A DNA stretch of 64,000 nucleotides from Glycomyces artemisiae (GCF_003002955.1 NZ_PVTJ01000007.1:124001-188000); one strand, 5' to 3'. Counted from the first letter of the stretch, positions 43,318 through 52,021 are shown. Translations and numbers: made by a program. Notes: a model not told the origin generated them from the letters alone.

Positions 43318-45108
43318 ATGGCGGAGCAGGTGGGCGACCACGTACTGGGCAGGCTGCGCGAATGGGGCGTGGAGCAGGTCTTCGGCTATCCGGGCGACGG
43401 GATCAACGGGATCATCGCCGCGTTCGGGCGAGCCGAGGACAGGCCGCGGTTCATCCAGACCCGCCACGAGGAGGCGGCGGCCTTCGCGGCCGTCGGGTAC
43501 GCGAAGTTCTCCGGACGCCCCGGGGTCTGCGCCGCGACCTCGGGTCCGGGCGCGATCCACCTGCTCAACGGCCTGTACGACGCGAAACTGGACCACGTGC
43601 CCGTCGTGGCGGTCGTCGGGCAGACCGCCCGCAGCGCCATGGGCGGGTCCTACCAGCAGGAAGTGGACCTGCGGTCGCTGTTCAAGGACGTGGCCTCCGC
43701 GTACCTCGCCGAGGTCGACGTGCCCGAGCAGCTGCCGTTCACGCTCGACCGGGCGTTCCGCGCCGCCGAGGCGCACCGGGCCCCGACCGCCGTCATCATC
43801 CCCGCCGACGTCCAGGAGGAGGCCTACGCGCCGCCCGCGCACGCGATGAAGCAGGTGCCCTCCTCACCGCCCTCGCACCCCGCGGTGCGCACGCTCCCCG
43901 CCGCGGCCGAACTCGACCTCGCCGCCGAGATCCTCAACGCCGGGGACCGGGTCGCGATCCTCGCGGGCCAGGGCGCCCGCGGCGCCGGGGCCGCGCTCAC
44001 GCAGGTCGCCGACGCCACCGGCGCCGGGATCGCCAAGGCGCTCTTGGGGAAGGACGTGCTCACCGACGACCTGCCGTACGTCACCGGCTCGATCGGCCTG
44101 CTCGGCACCCGCCCCAGCTACGAGATGATGCGCGACTGCGACACCCTCCTCATCGTCGGCTCCAACATGCCGTACAGCCAGTTCCTGCCCGAGTTCGGGC
44201 AGGCCCGCGCCGTCCAGATCGACCTCGACGGTTCGATGATCGGCCTGCGCTACCCGGTCGAGGCCGCGCTCGTGGGCGACGCGGAGGCCACGCTCGCCGC
44301 GCTCCTGCCGCGGCTGGAGCCGCGCGAACGCCGCGAGTGGCGCGAGACCGTCGAGGAGAACGTCGCCTCGTGGTGGGAGACCCTGGAGCGGCAGTCGCTC
44401 GTCGAGGCGGACCCGGTCAACCCGATGCGGGTGGTCCGCGAGCTCTCCGAGCGCATCCCCGACGACGCGATCGTCACCGCCGACTCCGGGTCGTCGACGA
44501 ACTGGTACGCGCGCCAGCTGAAGGTCCGCGGCACGATGCGCTGCTCGCTGTCGGGGACGCTCGCCACGATGGGCTGCGCCGTCCCGTATGCGATCGGCGC
44601 GAAGTTCGCCTACCCCGACCGGCCCGTCGTGGCGCTCGTCGGCGACGGCGCGATGCAGATGAACGGCCTCGCCGAGCTGCTCACCGCGTCGCACTACCTC
44701 GACCGGTGGGAGGATCAGCGCTTCATCGTGTGCGTGTTCGACAACGGGGACCTGAACATGGTCACCTGGGAGCTGCGGGCCGCGGGCGGCGCGCCCAAGT
44801 TCGGGCCGTCGCAGGATCTGCCGCCGGTCTCGTACGCGGACGTCGCCGGCCATCTCGGGTTCCAGGGCGTCACGGTGACCGATCCGGACCGGCTCGGCGA
44901 CGCCTGGGACCTCGCGTTCGCCGCGGACCGGCCGGTCCTGCTCGACGTCCACTGCGATCCGAACGTGCCGCCGATCCCGCCGCACGTGAACCGCGACCAG
45001 CTCGCGTCCACGACCCAGGCGCTCCTCAAGGGCGACCCCGACGCGTGGGACGTCCTCGTCCGCGGCGTGAAGACCAAGGCCCGGGAACTGCTGCCGCACC
45101 GGCACTGA
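43318..45108 (+). CDS. thiamine-diphosphate enzyme, pyruvate oxidase-like
   Basis: A 596-aa ThDP-dependent enzyme of the acetolactate synthase/PoxB family. The N-terminal Pyr domain holds the activating Glu in RHEEAAAFAAVGYAKF. The central domain binds the second cofactor, and the C-terminal PP domain has the GDGAMQMNGLAELL ... VFDNGDLN ThDP/Mg motif. The sequence resembles PoxB-like proteins clustered with stress genes in actinomycetes, not the acetohydroxyacid synthases of amino acid synthesis. It may oxidise pyruvate to acetate with FAD. AAAGGAAGG precedes the ATG. It is followed 14 bp later by the iron-permease-like gene and shares a stress promoter region with catalase. Confidence 0.9.
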   Translation: MAEQVGDHVLGRLREWGVEQVFGYPGDGINGIIAAFGRAEDRPRFIQTRHEEAAAFAAVGYAKFSGRPGVCAATSGPGAIHLLNGLYDAKLDHVPVVAVVGQTARSAMGGSYQQEVDLRSLFKDVASAYLAEVDVPEQLPFTLDRAFRAAEAHRAPTAVIIPADVQEEAYAPPAHAMKQVPSSPPSHPAVRTLPAAAELDLAAEILNAGDRVAILAGQGARGAGAALTQVADATGAGIAKALLGKDVLTDDLPYVTGSIGLLGTRPSYEMMRDCDTLLIVGSNMPYSQFLPEFGQARAVQIDLDGSMIGLRYPVEAALVGDAEATLAALLPRLEPRERREWRETVEENVASWWETLERQSLVEADPVNPMRVVRELSERIPDDAIVTADSGSSTNWYARQLKVRGTMRCSLSGTLATMGCAVPYAIGAKFAYPDRPVVALVGDGAMQMNGLAELLTASHYLDRWEDQRFIVCVFDNGDLNMVTWELRAAGGAPKFGPSQDLPPVSYADVAGHLGFQGVTVTDPDRLGDAWDLAFAADRPVLLDVHCDPNVPPIPPHVNRDQLASTTQALLKGDPDAWDVLVRGVKTKARELLPHRH

Positions 45109-45122
45109 CGAAGGAGGACGCT

Positions 45123-45548
45123 GTGACCGAGAAGCACGAGGAGCGCACGGCGGACGCGACGATGCCGGAGGACGTCTCGAACCACGTCGGCCTGTTCGAC
45201 AGGTTCGCGACCAAGGCGTCGGAGTTCGCCGCCCGCGCGCCGTTCTTCCTGCTGTGCATCCTGCTGGTGCTGATCTGGGCGCCGTCGATCATCTGGCTGC
45301 CGATGGAGACCTGGCAGCTCATCATCAACACCACGACGACGATCATCACGTTCCTCATGGTGGCGCTGCTCCAGAACACCGAGTCGCGCAACGACGCGGC
45401 GATCCAGCAGAAGCTCAACGCGATCGCCAACGGCCTCGCCGATCTCATGCAGCACACCGCGAAAGAGGACCCGGACTCCACCGATCTGGACGAGTGCCGC
45501 GACCAGCTGCGCCGCGCGGTGGGCCTGGAGGACGACGAGAGCACCTGA
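45123..45548 (+). CDS. low-affinity iron permease family small membrane protein
   Basis: A 141-aa protein of the PF04120 family. FDRFATKASEFAARAPFFLL leads into the first helix, ILLVLIWAPSIIWLPMETWQ into the second, and NTTTTIITFLMVALLQNTES is the family's best-conserved part, followed by RNDAAIQQKLNAIANGL. GTG at 45123 has AAGGAGG 7 nt upstream. It is co-transcribed with the pyruvate-oxidase-like gene. Despite the family name, iron transport by bacterial members is not well established; co-occurrence with stress genes is common. Confidence 0.88.
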   Translation: MTEKHEERTADATMPEDVSNHVGLFDRFATKASEFAARAPFFLLCILLVLIWAPSIIWLPMETWQLIINTTTTIITFLMVALLQNTESRNDAAIQQKLNAIANGLADLMQHTAKEDPDSTDLDECRDQLRRAVGLEDDEST

Positions 45549-45567
45549 GCCGCGAGTCGGCGGCCGC

Positions 45568-45592
45568 GCATACGCGGCAGGTCAGCGGGTAG
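45568..45592 (+). promoter_or_regulatory. sigma-B/sigma-F-type promoter of the Zn-dehydrogenase gene
   Basis: GCAT-N15-GGGTAG on the plus strand, with the -10 ending 57 nt before the ATG at 45650. Confidence 0.7.
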
Positions 45593-45649
45593 GCCTGTGG
45601 GCGAGGGCCGCGGGACCGCGGCCCGGCAGCGTTCGCGGAGGGGAATGCG

Positions 45650-46858
45650 ATGAAGGCCGTGGTGTGGCACGGGATCGGGGACATCCGCTTGGACGAGGTG
45701 CCCGATCCGGCGGTGGAGGAGCCGACCGACGCGGTCGTGCGGATCACGCGCAGCGCGATCTGCGGGACGGATCTGCACATGGTGCGCGGGACGATGCCGG
45801 GGATGGTCCCGGGCACGATCCTCGGGCACGAGGCGGTCGGCGTGGTCGAGGAGGTCGGTTCCGCGGTGCGCGGGTTCCGGCCCGGGGACCGGGTCGTGGT
45901 TCCGTCCACTGTGGGGTGCGGGACCTGCTCGTACTGCCGGGCCGGGTACTACGCGCAGTGCGACAACGCGAACCCGAACGGGCCCGCCGCGGGCACGTGC
46001 TTCTTCGGCGGTCCGGCCTCGACCGGGCCGGTCGACGGACTCCAGGCCGAGTACGCGCGGGTGCCGTACGCGCAGACGGGACTGGTCCCGATACCGGACG
46101 AAGTGGACGACGACCGGGCGATCCTGCTCTCGGACATCTTCCCGACCGCGTGGTTCGGCGCGAAGCTCGCGGAGGTGAGCCGGGGCGACACGGTCCTGGT
46201 GCTCGGCGCGGGCGTGGTCGGCCAGTTCGCGGTCGCCTCGGCGAAGCGCCAGGGCGCCGGGCGCGTGCTCGTCGTCGACGGGATCGCATCGCGCCTGGAG
46301 AAGGCGCGGGAGCAGCACGCCGAGGTCATCGACTTCAACCGGGAGGACCCGGTGGCGGCCGTCAAGGACCTGACCGGCGGGATCGGCGTCGACCGGGTGA
46401 TCGAGGCGGTCGGCGTCGACGCGCAGCGGCCCGCCGCCGGGCCCGCGGTGCTGCCCGAAGGCGAAGCGGCGCAGTTCGACCGGGAACGGGACGTCGCCGC
46501 GCCGGAAGCCGCTCCGGACGGCGACCAGTGGGTGCCCGGCGACGCGCCGAGCCTCGCGCTGCGGTGGGCGGTCGACGCGGTCGCGAAGGCCGGGAGCATC
46601 GGCGTCGTCGGGGTGTACCCGGCCGGGTTCGACCGCTTCCCGATCGGCGACGCCATGAACCGCAACCTGACCCTCAAAATGGGCAACTGCAACCACCGGC
46701 GGTACATCCCGGGGCTGCTGCGCCTGGTCGCGACGGGGACGCTCGACCCGACCGGGTTCATCACGAAGCACGAGCCGCCCGCGAACGCGATCGAGGCGTA
46801 CGAGACGTTCGACCGCCGCGAGGACGGCTGGCTCAAGACGGTGCTGGACGTCGCCTGA
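45650..46858 (+). CDS. zinc-dependent alcohol dehydrogenase, formaldehyde dehydrogenase-like
   Basis: A 402-aa zinc dehydrogenase related to glutathione-independent formaldehyde dehydrogenase. Catalytic zinc ligands are in SAICGTDLHMVRG and GHE. Four structural-zinc cysteines lie in GCGTCSYCRAGYYAQCDN, and the NAD motif is LGAGVVGQFAVASAKRQGAG. An insert near residues 265-305 is rich in acidic residues, as in the FdhA-like subgroup. GGAGGGG precedes the ATG. Its own stress promoter (45568-45592) and a strong terminator downstream indicate a single-gene unit. Confidence 0.91.
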   Translation: MKAVVWHGIGDIRLDEVPDPAVEEPTDAVVRITRSAICGTDLHMVRGTMPGMVPGTILGHEAVGVVEEVGSAVRGFRPGDRVVVPSTVGCGTCSYCRAGYYAQCDNANPNGPAAGTCFFGGPASTGPVDGLQAEYARVPYAQTGLVPIPDEVDDDRAILLSDIFPTAWFGAKLAEVSRGDTVLVLGAGVVGQFAVASAKRQGAGRVLVVDGIASRLEKAREQHAEVIDFNREDPVAAVKDLTGGIGVDRVIEAVGVDAQRPAAGPAVLPEGEAAQFDRERDVAAPEAAPDGDQWVPGDAPSLALRWAVDAVAKAGSIGVVGVYPAGFDRFPIGDAMNRNLTLKMGNCNHRRYIPGLLRLVATGTLDPTGFITKHEPPANAIEAYETFDRREDGWLKTVLDVA

Positions 46859-46868
46859 CCAATGATCG

Positions 46869-46915
46869 CAGCGGGGCCGAGTCCTGTTCGCAGGGAACAG
46901 GACTCGGCCCCGCTG
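46869..46915. terminator. bidirectional terminator with perfect 21-bp stem
   Basis: Arms 46869-46889 and 46895-46915 are perfectly complementary with a 5-nt loop. They sit between the convergent Zn-dehydrogenase and hemerythrin genes, 10 bp after one stop and 6 bp from the other. Confidence 0.9.
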
Positions 46916-46921
46916 TTCCGA

Positions 46922-47470
46922 TCACTCGGGTTTCACGGCGTCCTTCAGCGCGGCCTTGTCCATGTTGGACGCACCGCTGATGTCCATGTTCCGCGCCTGG
47001 AGTTCGAGCTCCTCGCGGCTGGCGTGGCCCGGCTCGTCGCCGAGGTGCTGGGCGCGGCTGGCGGCGAAGGCCGCGCCGAGTTCGGCGCGGCGGGCGTCGC
47101 CGAGCCCGGTCTTCATGCCGGGCAGGACCGTGGACTCCTCCTCCTCGACATGGTGCGTGACGGCGTCGATGAGCTGCTGGAGGGCCCGGTCGAACTCCGG
47201 GGACTCGGGGTCGGCGCCGTTGAGGCGGACGAGCAGCTCCTCGGCCTCCTCGTGCTCCTCCTGGGAGTGCGCGACCTCCTCGGTCTCGTGGGCCTCGGTC
47301 TTGGCGACCGGGTAGACCTCGGCCTCCTCGGCGCGGCTGTGCGCGGTCAGCAGCGCCGACAGCACCGGCGTGAGCAGGGGCCGGGTCTCCGGGTGCGTCT
47401 TGAGCTCGTCGAACAGCCGCTCCACCTCGCGGTGGTCGGCCATGATCAGGTCCACTACGTCGCCGCTCAT
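46922..47470 (-). CDS. hemerythrin HHE-domain protein
   Basis: A 182-aa protein whose first 140 residues form a four-helix HHE domain. Candidate diiron ligands are in DLIMADHREVERLF, LTAHSRAEEAEVYPV, HSQEEHEEAEELL and DAVTHHVEEEESTVLP. Such proteins bind oxygen or reactive species and protect from oxidative or nitrosative stress. The acidic/basic C-terminus is not conserved. I start at the ATG at 47470, not 47530, because a promoter GCAT-N15-GGGTAC (47508-47532) lies just upstream and its -35 covers the longer start. It lies 63 bp after the FUSC gene and may also be read from that gene's promoter. Confidence 0.88.
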   Translation of the reverse strand: MSGDVVDLIMADHREVERLFDELKTHPETRPLLTPVLSALLTAHSRAEEAEVYPVAKTEAHETEEVAHSQEEHEEAEELLVRLNGADPESPEFDRALQQLIDAVTHHVEEEESTVLPGMKTGLGDARRAELGAAFAASRAQHLGDEPGHASREELELQARNMDISGASNMDKAALKDAVKPE

Positions 47471-47507
47471 GTCCTCGTCCTCTCCTTCGGCGTCGGTCGC
47501 CGCGGGG

Positions 47508-47532
47508 GTACCCCTGCTCAGGGCGCTCATGC
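47508..47532 (-). promoter_or_regulatory. sigma-B/sigma-F-type promoter of the hemerythrin gene
   Basis: GCAT-N15-GGGTAC on the minus strand is an exact match to the Streptomyces sigma-B consensus. The -10 ends 37 nt before the ATG at 47470. Confidence 0.76.
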
Positions 47533-47533
47533 A

Positions 47534-48598
47534 TCAGCGGGCGCGGAGCAGGCGCCGCAGGGCGGCGAGGAGCGCGCCCTGGAGTTCTGCGCCTTCCGCA
47601 CCGTCGGGCCGCGCGGCCAGTCGCTCCAGGGACTCGATGTCGGGGCCGGGCGGCGCGGGCGGGTCGGCGCTGGAGAGGACGGCGGCGAGCCGGTCGTCCA
47701 GATAGTCCGCGGCGCGGTCGAGCGCGTTCGCGTAGTGGTCCCGGAAGCCGGGGTCGAGCCGCTCCGGGCTCGGGCGGTGGTCGGGGTCGAGGAGCCCGGC
47801 GATCGCGCGAGTCGCGTCGATGGCGTTGCGCAGCATGGTGAACGCGGATTCGAGGCGGTCGGCCTCCACGCGGCGCCGGCCCGAGCGCGGGTTCAGGCGG
47901 AGGCTGTCGCGGGCCCGGCGGATGCGCGGCCGAGTCCGGCCCGGCCGCTCCCCCAGGCCGCTCAGGTCCTCCGGGCCGTCGCCCTCGCGCAGGCGTGCGG
48001 CGAGGTCCCGGAGGGCGCCCGAGGCGGCATCGCCGTCGCGGCGCAGGTCCGATCCGGCCCCGTCCAGGCGCAGCGGCGGCATCACCAGGAGGTTCACGGC
48101 CATGCCCACTGCCGCGCCGAGCCCGGTCTCCAGCAGCCGGTCGACGATGAACGGGCCGTCGACGCCGTCCAGCGCGATGATGATGAGCGCCGTGAACGGC
48201 ACGTACAGGCCCTGGTCGTCCAGGCGCGGCCACTGGGCCGCCAGGACCGCGGCGACCACCGCGGCCCCGAGCGCGAGCGCCTTGCCCGGCAAGGCGGTCG
48301 CGGCGACCGCGATGCCCACGCCCAGGAGGAAGGCGGCGATCTGGCGGAACGCGGTGAGCAGCGACCAGTGGACCGTGGGGCGCACCATGACGAGCGCGAC
48401 CCACGCCGCGAGGTAGGGCTGCGCGATCCCGAAGGCGTACACGGCGACCGGCCACGCCGCGACAGCCGCGAGCGCGGCCTTGCAGGCCTGCGCGGCGGTC
48501 TCGCGAGCGCGGCTCCCCGGCCTCCCCAGGCCGTCCAGGAACCGACGGACGCCGTTGAGATCGGCGGCCGCGCCGTCTCGGATCTCGTCGGGACCCAT
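47534..48598 (-). CDS. FUSC-family membrane transporter
   Basis: A 354-aa membrane protein of the FUSC/aromatic-acid exporter type. Six N-terminal helices (about residues 40-180) include YLAAWVALVMVRPTVHWSLL, GLGAAVGMAVNLLVMPPLRL and KALALGAAVVAAVLAAQWPR. A long soluble helical domain rich in Arg and Leu follows. Relatives export p-hydroxybenzoate-like or other organic anions. The ATG at 48598 begins MGPDEIRDG. A sigma-B-like promoter (48697-48722) lies 98 bp upstream. Hemerythrin follows on the same strand. Confidence 0.85.
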   Translation of the reverse strand: MGPDEIRDGAAADLNGVRRFLDGLGRPGSRARETAAQACKAALAAVAAWPVAVYAFGIAQPYLAAWVALVMVRPTVHWSLLTAFRQIAAFLLGVGIAVAATALPGKALALGAAVVAAVLAAQWPRLDDQGLYVPFTALIIIALDGVDGPFIVDRLLETGLGAAVGMAVNLLVMPPLRLDGAGSDLRRDGDAASGALRDLAARLREGDGPEDLSGLGERPGRTRPRIRRARDSLRLNPRSGRRRVEADRLESAFTMLRNAIDATRAIAGLLDPDHRPSPERLDPGFRDHYANALDRAADYLDDRLAAVLSSADPPAPPGPDIESLERLAARPDGAEGAELQGALLAALRRLLRAR

Positions 48599-48696
48599 GG
48601 CGCGGCTTACCTCGGCGGGGTCTCGCCGTGGGAGGGCGCAGGGGACGGTTCGAGCGTGCGGGTCGGCGCGATCGTTTCTCGGTCCATTTCGGTCGG

Positions 48697-48722
48697 CTAC
48701 CCGACCCGGCCCGGTTCTACTC
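48697..48722 (-). promoter_or_regulatory. sigma-B/sigma-F-type promoter of the FUSC gene
   Basis: GAGT-N16-GGGTAG on the minus strand, with the -10 ending 98 nt before the FUSC ATG. The remaining part of the gap to the ABC operon shows no gene. Confidence 0.65.
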
Positions 48723-48796
48723 AGCGAGCATGACCTGCGCGGCGCTCTCCTTCAGCGCAGCCCTGGTCCAGTGCAGCTGGCGGAGGGTCTCGGGGT

Positions 48797-48841
48797 GGCC
48801 GCCGCCGTCCCCGGTCCGGCGGACCGGGGACGGCGGCGGCC
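48797..48841 (-). terminator. terminator of the second sugar ABC operon
   Basis: Arms 48797-48817 and 48821-48841 are perfectly complementary (21 bp) with a 3-nt loop. They start 7 bp after the last permease stop. Confidence 0.88.
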
Positions 48842-48847
48842 GGACGG

Positions 48848-49663
48848 CTACTTGACGGCTCCGGCGAGCAGCGCGGTGACGAACCTGCGCTGGAGGAACA
48901 GGAAGAGGACCACGGTCGGGAGCATGATCGTCACCGCCCCCGCACACAGGAGGACGACGTCGGTGCGGTGCTGGCCCTGGAACGCGCCGAGCGCGCCGGC
49001 CATCGTGCGCAGGCCGGGGTCGTCGACGAGCACCGACGCGACCAGGAACTGGTTCCAGGTGCTGATGAACTGCAGCAGCGCGAGGGTGCTGATCGCGGGG
49101 AGCGCCAGCGGCAGGTGCACGTGGAGGAACAGCCGCGTCGTGCCGGCCCCGTCCATGCGCGCCGCCTCGCTGATCGCAGCGGGCACCCCGCGGAAGTGCG
49201 CGGACATCCAGAACACCCCGAACGGCGACAGCAGCCCGATCATCGGCAGGATGATCGCCCACCGGGTGTTGAGCGTGCCCAGCGCCTCCGCCTGGTAGTA
49301 CAGCGGCACGATGGCCGATTCGAACGGGACCGCGAGCCCGGCGAGGAACAGCGTGGAGATGAGGACCCGCCCGGGGGTGCGCAGGTGCCCCAGCGCGAAC
49401 CCCGCCATGGTGCACACGAGCAGGCCCACCGGCACGACGACGAGCACGATGAGCGTGCTCGACCACAGCAGCTGCCCGATGTTCCCGATGCTCCAGGCTT
49501 CGAGGTAGTTGCTCCACTGCGGCGATTCGGGCCAGGAGATCCCCGCGGGCACGGTGCCCTGCGGGTGCAGCGACGTGAAGAGGACGCCGACGAAGGGCAC
49601 GATCGAGATCGCCATCATCGCGGCGAGGATCAAGCGTTCACGGATCTGGGTGCCGCGGTTCAC
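48848..49663 (-). CDS. carbohydrate ABC transporter permease (MalG type)
   Basis: A 271-aa MalG-type permease with six helices. The EAA loop reads AAISEAARMDGAGTTRLFLH followed by VHLPLALPAIS. The GTG start at 49663 overlaps the stop of the MalF-type permease by 4 bp. It is the last gene of the second sugar operon and is followed by a 21-bp-stem terminator. No ATPase gene accompanies it. Confidence 0.93.
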   Translation of the reverse strand: MNRGTQIRERLILAAMMAISIVPFVGVLFTSLHPQGTVPAGISWPESPQWSNYLEAWSIGNIGQLLWSSTLIVLVVVPVGLLVCTMAGFALGHLRTPGRVLISTLFLAGLAVPFESAIVPLYYQAEALGTLNTRWAIILPMIGLLSPFGVFWMSAHFRGVPAAISEAARMDGAGTTRLFLHVHLPLALPAISTLALLQFISTWNQFLVASVLVDDPGLRTMAGALGAFQGQHRTDVVLLCAGAVTIMLPTVVLFLFLQRRFVTALLAGAVK

Positions 49664-50541
49664 GGGCGCGCCCTTCGGTTGAAGACCTGCATGGGGACGA
49701 CCACGGCGAGGACCAGCACCAGGAGCACGATCGCGAGCGCAGAGCCGAGGCCGACCTCTCCGGTCGTGAACGCGAGGCGGATGACCTGCACCCCGGGCAC
49801 CATGGTGGAGAAGCCCGGCCCGCCTCCGGTGGCGACGTAGACGATGTCGAACGAGGACAGGGCCGCGATCGTGGTGATGGTGGCCGCGACGCCGATCTCG
49901 TTGCGCAGGCCGGGCAGGGTGATGTGCCGGAACTCCTGCGTCGCGTTCGCGCCGTCCAGCCGCGCGGCCTCGTACAGGGCCGGATCGATCTTCCCCGTGC
50001 CGGCCATCAGGAGGACGAAGCAGAACCCGGTCGACACCCAGCTGCCGATGAGCCCGACCGCCGGCAGGGCCGTGCCGAAGTCGGCGAGCCACGGCCGCGC
50101 GAGGCCCGAGAGGCCGACGGCGCGCAGGACCTGGTTGACGGCTCCTTGGTCGGAGTACATCCACGTCCAGACGATCGCCGCGCCGACCAGCGGGATGATC
50201 TGCGGCAGAAAGAGGACGGTGCGGGCCGCGCTGACGAACGCGCCGGTGCGCAGCCTGCCCATCGCCGCGACCGCCAGCAGCGAGATCGACACGGGGATGA
50301 CCGTGAAGAACACGATGAGGATCAGCGCGTGCACCACGGAGTCGCGCAGCGTCGAGTCGGTGAGGACGGTGAGGTAGTTCCGCAGCCCCACCCATGTGGC
50401 CTCGCCGATGCCGTTCCAGTCGTACAGCGAGTACCGGGCGGTCTGGGTCAGCGGGTAGAGCACGAAACACGCGTAGAAGCCCAGCGCGGGCAGGACCCAC
50501 AGCAGGCCCGCGCGGTCCCGGTTCCGGTCAGGCGCGCTCAC
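49660..50541 (-). CDS. carbohydrate ABC transporter permease (MalF type)
   Basis: A 293-aa MalF/UgpA-type permease with six helices (LLWVLPALGFYACFVLYPLT at the start). The EAA loop reads PALYEAARLDGANATQEFRH, then ITLPGLRNEIG. The GTG start at 50541 lies inside the end of the binding-protein gene (14-bp overlap), and its stop overlaps the next permease, so the three genes are translationally coupled. It forms the import channel with the MalG-type partner. Confidence 0.93.
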   Translation of the reverse strand: MSAPDRNRDRAGLLWVLPALGFYACFVLYPLTQTARYSLYDWNGIGEATWVGLRNYLTVLTDSTLRDSVVHALILIVFFTVIPVSISLLAVAAMGRLRTGAFVSAARTVLFLPQIIPLVGAAIVWTWMYSDQGAVNQVLRAVGLSGLARPWLADFGTALPAVGLIGSWVSTGFCFVLLMAGTGKIDPALYEAARLDGANATQEFRHITLPGLRNEIGVAATITTIAALSSFDIVYVATGGGPGFSTMVPGVQVIRLAFTTGEVGLGSALAIVLLVLVLAVVVPMQVFNRRARP

Positions 50542-51883
50542 GCTCGACGTCCTCCTGGAGGCGCGCGAGGAAGGCCGCGGGATCGATCTGGCCGTCGATG
50601 AGCAGGTCGATCTGGGGCTGGAGGGTCCCCGTCAGCATCCCGGCGCTGGCGTTGGCGAGGAAGTCGACGAACCGGTCCGCCTCCGCCACCTCGGTGAACG
50701 CCGCGGCGGCGTCGGCCAGCGCCCCGCCCTCGGTGAAGACCGGCTCGGGCTCCACCGGCCCGCCCGGGAGCAGTCCGGCGGTCGCGACCAGGAGCTCGCG
50801 GGCCGCGGGGTCGATCGAGGCCCAGTTCAGGAAGGCCGCCGCGAGGTCGGGGTGCTCGGCTTTCGCGGGGATCACGAAGCTGTTGGGCGCCGATGTGGCG
50901 GTCAGGTCGCTGCCCGGCTCCGTCCCGGGGACGACTGTGAAGCGCACTTCGATATCGGCGGCCGACTGGTCGACCGCGGCGGCCATCCACGATCCCTGGA
51001 TGTAGAACAGGCCTTCTCCGGCGGTGAACGCCGACAGCGCGGCCGCGTCGTCGACGGCCAGGACGTCGGGCGCGAGGAACCCGCGGTCGCGCCAGTCCAG
51101 GAGGGTGGCGGCGGCCGCTTCGGTCTCGGGGCCCTCGATCGTCGCTCCGGGCTTGCCCAGCACCCAGTCGGAGACCTGCTCGGCGGCGGTCGCCTGCATG
51201 AGGTTCTGGAGGAGGTTCGACAGGCCCGCCTGGCTGGAGACGAGGGGCGTCAGGCCCGCCTCCTTCGCCGCCGCCATGGCCTCGGCCATCGCCTCCAGCG
51301 ACGTCGGCAGGGAGAGGCCGAGCCCGTCGAGCGCGGTCGTGTTCGTGTAGAGGCCGACGAGCGCGAAGCCGACCCCCAGGCCGTACAGGTCCCCGTCGCC
51401 GCGGGTGTGCCCGTCCGCGGCGATCCGCCACTGGTTGAGCTGCGTCTCCGGGAAGTCCTCCCAGCCGTACGCCTCGGCGTACGGCTGCAACGGCAGGAGC
51501 AGGCCGTCGGCGACCGCGTCGCCGGGCGAGGGGAACCGGAGCAGGTCGGGGGCGTCCTGGGAGGCGAGGTAGCGCGGGCCGTTCTGCTGGAGGGCGGCGA
51601 AGTCCTCGGTGACGACCTCGACGGTGATCTGCGGGTAGGCGTCCTCGAACGCGCTCCCCAGCGCTTCCCAGAGCGGGGCCTGGTCGGCGTTGGCGCGCAT
51701 CGCCAGCGTGGTCGGCTCGCCGGGCAGTGCGGTGCTGATGGTTCGCGGCGCGGTGGTGGCCGGGCCGGAACCCGGTGCGCCGCAGGCGGTCAGCGCGCTC
51801 GCGGCGGGGAGCGCGAGGAGTGCGCCGAGCGCGGTTCGGCGGGGGATGTTCGGCGACGTTGCCATGGGCTCGAATCCTTCCAT
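50528..51883 (-). CDS. sugar-binding lipoprotein of the second ABC importer
   Basis: A 451-aa family-1 solute-binding lipoprotein. The N-terminus has NIPRRTALGALLALPAASAL followed by TACGAP: a twin-arginine-like start with a lipobox, so Tat or Sec export and lipidation at Cys. The body shows AFEDAYPQITVEVVTEDFAA, YGLGVGFALVGLYTNTTALD and FYIQGSWMAA. ATG 51883 has GAGGAG 5 nt upstream, embedded in a TetR-type palindrome (51885-51900). ATG 51865, with AAGGA about 10 nt upstream, is an alternative start. The gene is divergent from the TetR regulator that presumably controls it. Confidence 0.9.
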   Translation of the reverse strand: MEGFEPMATSPNIPRRTALGALLALPAASALTACGAPGSGPATTAPRTISTALPGEPTTLAMRANADQAPLWEALGSAFEDAYPQITVEVVTEDFAALQQNGPRYLASQDAPDLLRFPSPGDAVADGLLLPLQPYAEAYGWEDFPETQLNQWRIAADGHTRGDGDLYGLGVGFALVGLYTNTTALDGLGLSLPTSLEAMAEAMAAAKEAGLTPLVSSQAGLSNLLQNLMQATAAEQVSDWVLGKPGATIEGPETEAAAATLLDWRDRGFLAPDVLAVDDAAALSAFTAGEGLFYIQGSWMAAAVDQSAADIEVRFTVVPGTEPGSDLTATSAPNSFVIPAKAEHPDLAAAFLNWASIDPAARELLVATAGLLPGGPVEPEPVFTEGGALADAAAAFTEVAEADRFVDFLANASAGMLTGTLQPQIDLLIDGQIDPAAFLARLQEDVERERA

Positions 51884-51884
51884 C

Positions 51885-51900
51885 CTGACTCCTCAGTCAG
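51885..51900. promoter_or_regulatory. TetR operator copy 1, over the binding-protein ribosome site
   Basis: CTGACTCCTCAGTCAG (minus strand CTGACTGAGGAGTCAG) has CTGACT arms and contains the GAGGAG ribosome site of the sugar-binding protein gene. It shares the pattern CTRACTGANNAGTCAG with copies at 51920 and 53452. Confidence 0.85.
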
Positions 51901-51919
51901 GATACTCGGCTCGATCCTA

Positions 51920-51935
51920 CTGACTATTCAGTTAG
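51920..51935. promoter_or_regulatory. TetR operator copy 2
   Basis: CTGACTATTCAGTTAG (minus strand CTAACTGAATAGTCAG) lies 35 bp from copy 1 in the divergent promoter region of the ABC operon and TetR gene. It differs from copy 3 at one position. Confidence 0.85.
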
Positions 51936-52021
51936 TATTCAAGGATGAGCATCTCCTGTCTGTCCGGGCGGCGCACCGCCGCGCCGCCGACCAGCACGAC
52001 GACCGCCGCGCGGAGCCGGCG

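Noticed and set aside
47471..47530. Longer hemerythrin start (ATG at 47530) giving 20 extra residues.
   Set aside because: The codon overlaps the -35 of the GCAT-N15-GGGTAC promoter and has no ribosome site; the ATG at 47470 is better supported.
48717..48795. Minus-strand frame ending HPETLRQLHWTRAALKESAA..., resembling the C-terminus of a real protein downstream of the ABC operon.
   Set aside because: It is cut off by the terminator hairpin, has no start, and the rest of its frame is a shadow of the permease gene.
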